Assembly (NCBI GenBank): GCA_964466465.1
Contig: CAYXNJ010000037.1
Location: 1 to 26,953, forward strand
DNA length: 26,953 nucleotides
Direction of reading: 5' to 3'
Source of the DNA: Sulfurospirillum sp964466465
GTDB taxonomy: Bacteria; Campylobacterota; Campylobacteria; Campylobacterales; Sulfurospirillaceae
The position numbers were made by a program, and so were the translations under genes. Below, piece by piece: positions 21,065 to 26,953 of the stretch. Under the pieces are notes generated by a model. The model was not told the DNA's origin and searched no databases. It saw only the letters and a list, made by a program, of their open reading frames with translations. Numbering within the stretch: position 1 is the stretch's first letter; each line of letters begins with the position of its first letter.

Positions 21065-21955
21065 ATGCAACGCTACCCTAACTTTAAAAGTTCTATTGCG
21101 TCACGTCTTTTTGGAGCATTCGCATCCAAAGAGTTCCCAAGCCCAATACAACGCGCCATCAACCAAACTTACACCTCTATGATGAAGGTTGATTTGATGG
21201 AATTTGAAGAAGCAAGCTCCTACAAGAGTCTCAACGCGCTTTTTACCAGACGTTTTAAAACACGTCGTCTTTTTAATATTTGCGAAAAAACGCTGATTTC
21301 GCCATGTGACAGCCTTGTGAGTGCGTTTGGAAAGATTGAAAACAACCTTGCATTACAGATTAAAGGCTTTAGTTACGATGTGAGAAGTTTACTGGGCGAT
21401 TACATCGCAAAGCGTGAAAAAGAGCGTTTAGAAGGTGGGGAGTTTGTGAACTTTTACCTCTCACCACGCGATTACCACCGTTACCATGCACCCATCGATA
21501 TGCGCATTGCCAAAGCGGTGCATATTCCAGGGAAACTCTACCCTGTTAACTTTACATGGCTTAAAAAAATAGAAGGACTTTTTGTTGAAAATGAACGTGT
21601 CGTTCTTGAGTGTTATACCAAAGACAATACACTTTTTTATATGGTTTTTGTAGGTGCCCTCAATGTAGGCAAAATGGCATTTACCTTTGATAAAACCATC
21701 CAGACCAACGCTAAAGCGAGCCTTCAACAGTGTTATCTTTATGACGACCTTTTCATTGCAAAAGGAGATGAACTTGGTCATTTTGAAATGGGCTCAACCA
21801 TCGTTATGCTTTTTGAAAAAGATTCCATCAATCTTGAACTTGAAGGAATTTCTCATGTTAAGTTTGGACAACCAATAGGGGGAATAAAGAATGGAGCGCA
21901 CAAAGATAGCAGCACTCAAACAGATGAGCAAGGGGATGACGCTTCTCTACATTGA
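21065..21955 (+). CDS. psd: Phosphatidylserine decarboxylase proenzyme
   Basis: A 296-residue membrane-associated enzyme that converts phosphatidylserine to phosphatidylethanolamine. Seen motifs are NALFTRRFKTR (about 57-67), LISPCDSLVSAFG (about 77-89), the histidine-rich NFYLSPRDYHRYHAP (about 128-142) and the self-cleavage site EMGSTIVMLFE (about 242-252), where the serine becomes the pyruvoyl group of the small subunit. Homologues end soon after the KFGQPIG stretch (about 266-272); this one continues for about 24 hydrophilic residues because it reads 65 bases into the following gene in another frame. Promoter at 21019-21027. Weak ribosome site AAAAGAG. The overlap implies translational coupling to the REC-PAS-EAL gene. 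Confidence 0.93.
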   Translation: MQRYPNFKSSIASRLFGAFASKEFPSPIQRAINQTYTSMMKVDLMEFEEASSYKSLNALFTRRFKTRRLFNICEKTLISPCDSLVSAFGKIENNLALQIKGFSYDVRSLLGDYIAKREKERLEGGEFVNFYLSPRDYHRYHAPIDMRIAKAVHIPGKLYPVNFTWLKKIEGLFVENERVVLECYTKDNTLFYMVFVGALNVGKMAFTFDKTIQTNAKASLQQCYLYDDLFIAKGDELGHFEMGSTIVMLFEKDSINLELEGISHVKFGQPIGGIKNGAHKDSSTQTDEQGDDASLH

Positions 21956-23879
21956 AGACGATCCTCAAGCTAGAGATGCCGCACATAGCCTCTTTTCAGA
22001 ATTTTTCGACACTGTCATTGTAGGATTCGACGGGGAGGATGGTGCACGCTTATTTGCATCCAACCATCGCAAAATTGATTTGGTAATTACAGACATTACG
22101 ATGCCACGCATGAATGGCATCGAGATGATTCACTCGATGAGGCAGATCAATCCCGAAATTGCCATCATCGTGTTGTCTGCACACAATGAAACAAGCTTTT
22201 TAACGCAAACTATTGAAGCGGGCGTGGATGGGTATTTGATCAAACCCCTCAATGTCACACAGCTCATTAGAACCATCAGTAAAGTGGTTGAGAAACTGCA
22301 TTTGCGCTATGAAAATAAAAAAAATTCTCTCTTACTCAAACAGTACGAAAACATTACGAACATTAGCTCTATCATTTCTAAAACCGATTCCAAGGGTGTT
22401 ATCACGTTTGTGAATGATAAATTTTGTCAAATCTCAGGCTATACTAAAGAAGAGCTTATTGGCAAGCCTCACAACATCATACGCCATCCCGATATGCCAA
22501 AAACCGCTTTTAGAGAGCTTTGGAAAACCATCAAGGATGAAAAGAAAACGTGGCAAGGTATCGTAAAGAACCGTGCTAAAAATGGCGACACCTACTATGT
22601 CAAAACCACCGTTCAACCCATCTTAAATCCTGAGGGCGAAGTACAAGAGTACATTTCATTGCGCCACGACATCACCGCCATTATGAGTGATAAAAAGCAG
22701 CTTTTTGACTTCCTAGAAGCCAACCGACTTTCTGTGCTTATTTTGGTGCAGATAGAAGACTACAACATTTTAGAGAAGTTTTATGATAAAGCCAGTGTTG
22801 AAAAAATCGAAGATGCTTTTGGCAAAAACATGCTCTATTTGATGCCCAATCGTTGGGGCTTTCAAAGGGTTTATCACCTAGAAAATGGACTCTACGCCTT
22901 TGCGATTGACAGACGAAACTGCAAAGCCAGTAAAGAAGAAATCCATGCTGTGCTAGAGCAATTTTTATCCAATGTCAAAGAGTATGTTGTAAAAATTGAC
23001 TCCATTGAGTATGACATCTCTGCGATTTGTAGCTTTACGTATGGTATTTTCAAAATTTTTGAAGATGCGAAAATTGGTATTGAAAATGCGATTCAAACGA
23101 AACAGCCTATCGTGTATGCCGATGGACTTTCTGGCATCGAATATGACAATGCACTCAAAAACATCGAGACAATCCACATCATCAAGACAGCCATTGACAA
23201 CCGCAAAATCATCTCGTATTTTCAACCTATCGTCAACAACCAAACCAAAAAAATTGAAAAATACGAGTCATTGGTACGCCTTATCACTGAAGATGGGCAG
23301 CTTTTAACACCGTTTTATTTTTTAGAAACTGCTAAAAAGGGGCGTTACTACTCAAAAATCACCAAAATTGTTTTGGAAAATTCTTTTGCAGCACTTTATA
23401 AAATTCCTGAAGCATCCATCTCCATCAACCTTTCCGTACATGACATTGAGCGAGATGAGATCACTCACTACATAAAAAAGCTCCTTTTAGAGCATGAAAA
23501 TGAAGCACATCGCATCATTTTTGAGCTTTTGGAGAGTGAAGACATCAAAGATTTTGCATTGATTAAGCAGTTTATACAAAGTGTCAAAGCAAAGGGTGTC
23601 AAAATCGCCATTGATGACTTTGGAACGGGGTATTCTAACTTTGAGCGATTGCTCTCGTATGAGCCTGACATCCTTAAAATCGATGGTAGTTTGATTAAAA
23701 ATATTCACAACAATCAAATTAATCAACATATCGTAGAGACAATGATGCTCTTTGCCAAAAAACAAAACCTCAGCACGGTTGCAGAGTTTGTGGAAAATGA
23801 AACTATCTACGAAATTGTCCGTGATATGGGAATTGATTACTCGCAAGGGTACTACTTCGGACGACCTGAGATGTTTTAA
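21891..23879 (+). CDS. Response regulator with PAS and EAL (c-di-GMP phosphodiesterase) domains
   Basis: A 662-residue signalling protein. A receiver domain (about 16-135) has the acidic pair D23-D24, phosphoacceptor D68 (LVITDITMP), S96 and K118. A PAS domain follows (about 155-265), with FCQISGYTKEELIGKPHNIIRHPDMP resembling energy-sensing PAS domains. The next 150 residues look like a degenerate GGDEF domain with no GGDEF signature. The EAL domain (about 435-662) keeps E459 (YESLVRL), N513, DDFGTG (575-580), K596 and E632-E635 region residues and QGYYFGRP, so it is probably an active c-di-GMP phosphodiesterase. The start uses AGGGGGAAT. It begins inside psd (65-base overlap). No partner histidine kinase is adjacent. 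Confidence 0.93.
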   Translation: MERTKIAALKQMSKGMTLLYIEDDPQARDAAHSLFSEFFDTVIVGFDGEDGARLFASNHRKIDLVITDITMPRMNGIEMIHSMRQINPEIAIIVLSAHNETSFLTQTIEAGVDGYLIKPLNVTQLIRTISKVVEKLHLRYENKKNSLLLKQYENITNISSIISKTDSKGVITFVNDKFCQISGYTKEELIGKPHNIIRHPDMPKTAFRELWKTIKDEKKTWQGIVKNRAKNGDTYYVKTTVQPILNPEGEVQEYISLRHDITAIMSDKKQLFDFLEANRLSVLILVQIEDYNILEKFYDKASVEKIEDAFGKNMLYLMPNRWGFQRVYHLENGLYAFAIDRRNCKASKEEIHAVLEQFLSNVKEYVVKIDSIEYDISAICSFTYGIFKIFEDAKIGIENAIQTKQPIVYADGLSGIEYDNALKNIETIHIIKTAIDNRKIISYFQPIVNNQTKKIEKYESLVRLITEDGQLLTPFYFLETAKKGRYYSKITKIVLENSFAALYKIPEASISINLSVHDIERDEITHYIKKLLLEHENEAHRIIFELLESEDIKDFALIKQFIQSVKAKGVKIAIDDFGTGYSNFERLLSYEPDILKIDGSLIKNIHNNQINQHIVETMMLFAKKQNLSTVAEFVENETIYEIVRDMGIDYSQGYYFGRPEMF

Positions 23880-23921
23880 AAAACTCTTTGGCATCTCACA
23901 AAAATATTAGAAACCTTACAT

Positions 23922-23947
23922 AAAGAGGCGGCTTACGCCACCTCTTT
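23922..23947. terminator. Shared hairpin between the EAL gene and petC
   Basis: AAAGAGG-C-GGC, loop TTAC, GCC-A-CCTCTTT: a 10-bp stem with one mismatch that overlaps the petC stop codon. It lies between two convergent genes and is symmetric, so it may stop transcription from both sides. Short T tails make it only moderately convincing. Confidence 0.55.
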
Positions 23948-24787
23948 CCAAATTCGAACTTTCCACGCATACGCTATTAGGGTAAAAATAGCCATAAATC
24001 CAATAAGCTTAAGACCGAGATCTTCTCGCTCAGCCTTTTTACGATCACCCACATGTTCCATGTACGCAATCACTTGTTCTTGAGATGCCGCAGTTAGCCC
24101 TACGCGAGGCATTGCAATGCCTTCAACCATCTTAAGCGGTTCATTGATGAATGGTGTAAGGTATTCTGCTTTTTTAGAGCGAATCATCATCGACACATCA
24201 GGTGCTTCAGCGCCCAGATAGTTTTTCATAAAGGTGCTCGATGTCTGTGCTTTAAAACCATCGTATTTCATACTATGACACCTGCCACACGCCTCTTCAA
24301 AGACCATTTTATCAGTAGGTTTTGTAGCAACAATGTTTTTCAGATATGCCACGATATCGGCAATCTCTTGCTCACTTAAAAAACTGTAACTTGGCATCGC
24401 ATAAGGTTTTGCATCACCAAATTTATGTGAAAGTTTAGTCGCACTGACAGGATCTTTTAAAAAGCCTGCAAGGTAGTTTTTATCGTAAATGGCTCCTGCA
24501 TGGCTAAGATCTGGTGGAACAATGCCGTACGCACTTGCCGCATCGTCATTACTCATCGGTGCCTCAAAGCCTAAACTTTTAATGCTATGACAGGCAATGC
24601 AGTTGGCTTCAACGAGCGTTTTGCCATTATCGATATTGCCATTGACCCCAAGTGAAGGCATATCTTTAAAACTAAAATCAGCAGGTGCAACATGCGGGTG
24701 CATTTGTGAATGTGCATAAGGCTCAACACCCCAATAGGTCACGGCAGTAAAGAAAACCACAATGGCTAAAATCTTAATCTCTCTCAT
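23933..24787 (-). CDS. petC: Diheme cytochrome c subunit of the cytochrome bc complex
   Basis: A 284-residue membrane-anchored cytochrome in the c1 position of the quinol:cytochrome c oxidoreductase. An N-terminal signal/anchor helix (about 5-20) precedes two heme sites, CIACH (63-67) and CGRCH (167-171), each followed by methionines that could be axial ligands. A C-terminal membrane helix (about 258-276) ends KVRIWKEVA. Two hemes, instead of the single one of mitochondrial c1, is typical of the Campylobacterota complex. The frame opens 30 codons earlier, but the ATG at 24787 overlaps the petB stop by four bases and has GGAGAGGT just upstream, so it is the real start. It is the last gene of petABC. 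Confidence 0.95.
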   Translation of the reverse strand: MREIKILAIVVFFTAVTYWGVEPYAHSQMHPHVAPADFSFKDMPSLGVNGNIDNGKTLVEANCIACHSIKSLGFEAPMSNDDAASAYGIVPPDLSHAGAIYDKNYLAGFLKDPVSATKLSHKFGDAKPYAMPSYSFLSEQEIADIVAYLKNIVATKPTDKMVFEEACGRCHSMKYDGFKAQTSSTFMKNYLGAEAPDVSMMIRSKKAEYLTPFINEPLKMVEGIAMPRVGLTAASQEQVIAYMEHVGDRKKAEREDLGLKLIGFMAIFTLIAYAWKVRIWKEVA

Positions 24788-26034
24788 TGCACCTCTCCTT
24801 TTGCTTCGTGTTTGGTGATGAACGGTAAGGCAATGAAAAGCCCTAAAAAGAGGATAGCTGCAAAGAAGCCTACCCATGCGTTCACACCTGTTGGAGGTAG
24901 TTTGCCATAGACGGTTAGAACGATCATATCTGCTACCAAGATCCAGAACCAGTACTTAAACAAAGGACGCTTGTGAGCAGGTGCTGTATTCATCGGATTG
25001 CGATCCAAGAATGGTAAGACCATGAAAACAATGTTAGCAATCACAAATGCAATTAAGCCAATATCCATCGCAGCAATGCCCGCAATGTCAAAGAAAAAGC
25101 CTCGAAGCACTTCATAGTTCCACAAGAAATACCACTCAGGATAGATATGTGCAGGAGTTTTCATCGAGTTTGCGGGTTCAAAGTTGATCGGATCCATCGC
25201 AAAGTCAAAGTGATAACAGCAAAGGAAAAAGAAAAATGTCATAAAAAACCCTACAACAAAGAAATCTTTGGAGAGGAATACTGGCCAAAAAGGCACTACT
25301 TTAGACTCTTTTTTGCGACCATCTAAAAACTTTTTTGCTTCCACATCAAAGTCAAGCTCTTCAGAGTGTTCATTATTTACATGCGGAAAACGAAGTGAGT
25401 AGAAATGCACTGCAATCACCAAAATAATCACCAATGGTAAAAGCACCACGTGAAGCATGAAGAAGCGTGTGAGGGTAGCATCGGCTACGACGTAATCACC
25501 ACGTATCCAAATCACCACAGCATCACCAATGACAGGAATACCACTAAAGAGATTGGTAATGACCTGCGCTGCCCAGTAGCTCATCTGTCCCCAAGGGAGC
25601 ATATAACCACTAAACGCTTCTGCAGAGAAGGCGATGAAAAGCACCATACCCGTTATCCAGATCATCTCTCTGCCTTTTTTATAGGAACCATAGTAAATGC
25701 CTGTAAAAAGGTGAATGTAGATAATCAAAAATGTAGCAGACGCCGCAACACCGTGCATATGACGCCACAACCAGCCATACTCTACTTCTTGCATGATGGT
25801 GTAATTGACACTATCAAACGCTAAATTAATGTCGGGTTTATAGTACATCAATAACAATAGTCCCGTCACCAACAACACACCAAAGAGCACTACTAAAACA
25901 ACACCCATTGCCCAAAGAAAATTGATGTTTTTAGGTATCCAGTACTCACTCATCATCACACGCATAAACGCTTTCACCGCTAGACGTTGGTCAAGCCAGT
26001 CTATCAAACCTTCGCTTTTTCGAATTTCAGCCAT
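24784..26034 (-). CDS. petB: Cytochrome b subunit of the cytochrome bc complex
   Basis: A 416-residue inner-membrane protein that carries the two b hemes and the quinol sites. Helices start near residue 40. The heme ligands are two histidine pairs, H-x13-H (HGVAASATFLIIYIH) and H-x14-H (HVVLLPLVIILVIAVH). The quinol-oxidation motif is PEWY in YPEWYFLWNYEVLRG. The second spacing of 14 is that of cytochrome b6, while the protein is one full-length polypeptide as in bc1. It is transcribed between petA (9-base gap) and petC (4-base overlap). It moves electrons from quinol across the membrane and feeds the Rieske protein and the diheme cytochrome. Confidence 0.97.
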   Translation of the reverse strand: MAEIRKSEGLIDWLDQRLAVKAFMRVMMSEYWIPKNINFLWAMGVVLVVLFGVLLVTGLLLLMYYKPDINLAFDSVNYTIMQEVEYGWLWRHMHGVAASATFLIIYIHLFTGIYYGSYKKGREMIWITGMVLFIAFSAEAFSGYMLPWGQMSYWAAQVITNLFSGIPVIGDAVVIWIRGDYVVADATLTRFFMLHVVLLPLVIILVIAVHFYSLRFPHVNNEHSEELDFDVEAKKFLDGRKKESKVVPFWPVFLSKDFFVVGFFMTFFFFLCCYHFDFAMDPINFEPANSMKTPAHIYPEWYFLWNYEVLRGFFFDIAGIAAMDIGLIAFVIANIVFMVLPFLDRNPMNTAPAHKRPLFKYWFWILVADMIVLTVYGKLPPTGVNAWVGFFAAILFLGLFIALPFITKHEAKGEVQ

Positions 26035-26043
26035 GCCCTACTC

Positions 26044-26550
26044 CTACGCTTTTTTCGCGGTTAATTTTTTATACTCTTCGCCTTCTTCACCCAAGACTAA
26101 AGACTCGCCTGCAATTTTAAAGGGAGGAATATCAAGAGGACGAGGAGGTGGACCAAAGGTGTTGATACCGCTTGCATCAAACACACCGCCATGACAGGCG
26201 CAGATAAAGCTTTTTTGCTTCGCATCATACGATGGAATGCAGCCAAGGTGCGTACACAGTCCGATGACAAGTGTAAAGACTTTTTCGCCAATGACCACAT
26301 CGCGTTTCGCATTTTTTGGAGTGTCGGCACTCTTACGTAACACAAAGATAGGCTTTCCGCGCCATTGAAAACTACGCGCTTCACCCTCTTGTATGGTGGA
26401 GACATCCACCGTTACAAAGCCAGCCGATTGGACACTTGGGAGCGGGTCCCAACTCTTTTTCATTGCACCAAGCGCACAGACACCACCCACAGCCGTAACG
26501 CCTGTGAGTGCCATGCCAATAAAATCACGCCTTTTTTGACAAGTTGCCAT
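26044..26550 (-). CDS. petA: Rieske iron-sulfur subunit of the cytochrome bc complex
   Basis: A 168-residue protein with an N-terminal twin-arginine motif (KRRDFIGMAL, residues 6-15) ahead of a hydrophobic anchor (about 10-29), the usual Tat-dependent membrane anchor of Rieske proteins. The 2Fe-2S cluster boxes are CTHLGC (99-104) and CACHGG (117-122): ligands C99, H101, C117 and H120, with C104 and C119 forming the disulfide. The loop ends GPPPRPLDIPPF as expected. It takes one electron from quinol and passes it to the diheme cytochrome. First of the core petABC genes, 8 bases downstream of the small cytochrome c gene, so all four probably share one transcript. Confidence 0.97.
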   Translation of the reverse strand: MATCQKRRDFIGMALTGVTAVGGVCALGAMKKSWDPLPSVQSAGFVTVDVSTIQEGEARSFQWRGKPIFVLRKSADTPKNAKRDVVIGEKVFTLVIGLCTHLGCIPSYDAKQKSFICACHGGVFDASGINTFGPPPRPLDIPPFKIAGESLVLGEEGEEYKKLTAKKA

Positions 26551-26558
26551 AAAATAGC

Positions 26559-26849
26559 CTACTTCTTAGCGATAAAAGAGGCAATCTCTTCAATCTGTGC
26601 ATCACTAAGCGTGGTGACTTGTGCTTTCATAAGGGCTTTTTGATCTTTTCCATAACTGCCATCTTTATAGCCTTTCATAGCTGCAACAAAGTCTGCTTTG
26701 CTCATATCTTTGATGATAAGACTTTTATTTAAAGCGGCTTTCTCTCCTGCTGCATCATGACAGGCAACGCACTTGGTATATAGGGGTGTTGCTTGAGTGC
26801 TAATCGCCAATGCGGTGGCAATTATAAGTGATTTTGTGATGATTTTCAT
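26559..26849 (-). CDS. Small monoheme class I cytochrome c
   Basis: A 96-residue periplasmic cytochrome. Signal peptide about 1-20 (MKIITK, hydrophobic core, cut after TQA). One heme site CVACH (27-31) begins the mature domain; downstream methionines such as those in AAMKGYKDGSYG (about 58-69) could provide the sixth ligand. The C-terminal helix (LSDAQIEEIASFIAKK) is typical of c553-like cytochromes. It heads the petABC cluster, 8 bases before petA, so it is a likely electron acceptor of the bc complex that carries electrons to a terminal oxidase or reductase. AAGGAG lies upstream of the ATG. Confidence 0.92.
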   Translation of the reverse strand: MKIITKSLIIATALAISTQATPLYTKCVACHDAAGEKAALNKSLIIKDMSKADFVAAMKGYKDGSYGKDQKALMKAQVTTLSDAQIEEIASFIAKK

Positions 26850-26914
26850 CTACTCTCCTTTTTAATTTTAGGAAATAGTAGTGAAAAAAAGTGGCAAAAA
26901 AATGTGGAGGCATG

Positions 26915-26940
26915 AAATAATAAATCTAATTTTATTATTT
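26915..26940. promoter_or_regulatory. AT-only palindrome upstream of the cytochrome c and petABC operon
   Basis: AAATAATAAA, six bases (TCTAAT), TTTATTATTT: a perfect 10-base inverted repeat 66 bases upstream of the cytochrome c start. It could be an operator or lie over the promoter. No G or C is in the arms, so chance in AT-rich DNA is possible. Confidence 0.35.
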
Positions 26941-26953
26941 AAGATTTAATATC

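Overview
The window is AT-rich bacterial chromosome. The gene families (TAXI-type TRAP operon, a petABC set whose c1 position is held by a diheme cytochrome, a full groESL operon under CIRCE, many sensory proteins, frequent AAGGAG ribosome sites) point to a free-living Campylobacterota member, most like Sulfurospirillum. That assignment is recognition from sequence; no database search was possible. I see no phage, CRISPR array, complete insertion sequence or rRNA. The one mobile-looking item is a 190-bp nested inverted repeat at 16756-16945.

Layout. 1-443 is non-coding and probably the upstream region of a gene leaving on the left. A tRNA-Met(CAU) (444-520, minus) is followed by groES-groEL (732-2670, plus) behind a sigma70 promoter and a CIRCE operator. 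Next come a secreted DUF4347-GH16-RTX beta-glucanase (minus), a small outer-membrane barrel protein (plus) and a YitT membrane protein (minus). A three-gene TRAP operon follows (TAXI receptor, fused permease, DUF1850 protein; minus, 9789 to 6345). Then come a LUD-domain protein (minus), YebC (plus), a chemoreceptor (minus), a small XRE regulator (plus), a LysE exporter, a MOSC protein and leuA (all minus). Beyond these lie a beta-hydroxyacid dehydrogenase (minus) divergent from a YheO-type regulator (plus), an unrecognised membrane-anchored protein, the DEAD-box helicase dbpA (both minus), psd overlapping a REC-PAS-EAL gene (plus), and petA-petB-petC headed by a small cytochrome c (minus).

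The most interesting locus is leuA. A sigma70 promoter with a near-consensus -35 and an extended -10 leads into an mRNA leader of about 370 nt. The leader encodes a 33-residue peptide with a good ribosome site, ending in a run of valine and leucine codons (SLVVVLLLKLR, stop), followed by several hairpins, one of them terminator-like. This is the architecture of classical branched-chain amino-acid attenuation. The LeuA it precedes lacks the C-terminal leucine-binding regulatory domain, so transcriptional attenuation may stand in for allosteric feedback. The nested inverted repeat abuts the -35 of this promoter.

Other regulatory structure: twin 16-bp palindromes in front of the XRE gene, the second next to its start; a 15-bp palindrome lying between the -35 and -10 of the dehydrogenase gene and divergent from the YheO-type regulator; a hairpin between the TRAP receptor and permease genes; a hairpin hiding the lysE ribosome site; and three copies of TTTACATGTAAA within 1.6 kb. 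Many starts were moved downstream of the longest reading frame because a ribosome site fits the later codon; these are explained entry by entry.
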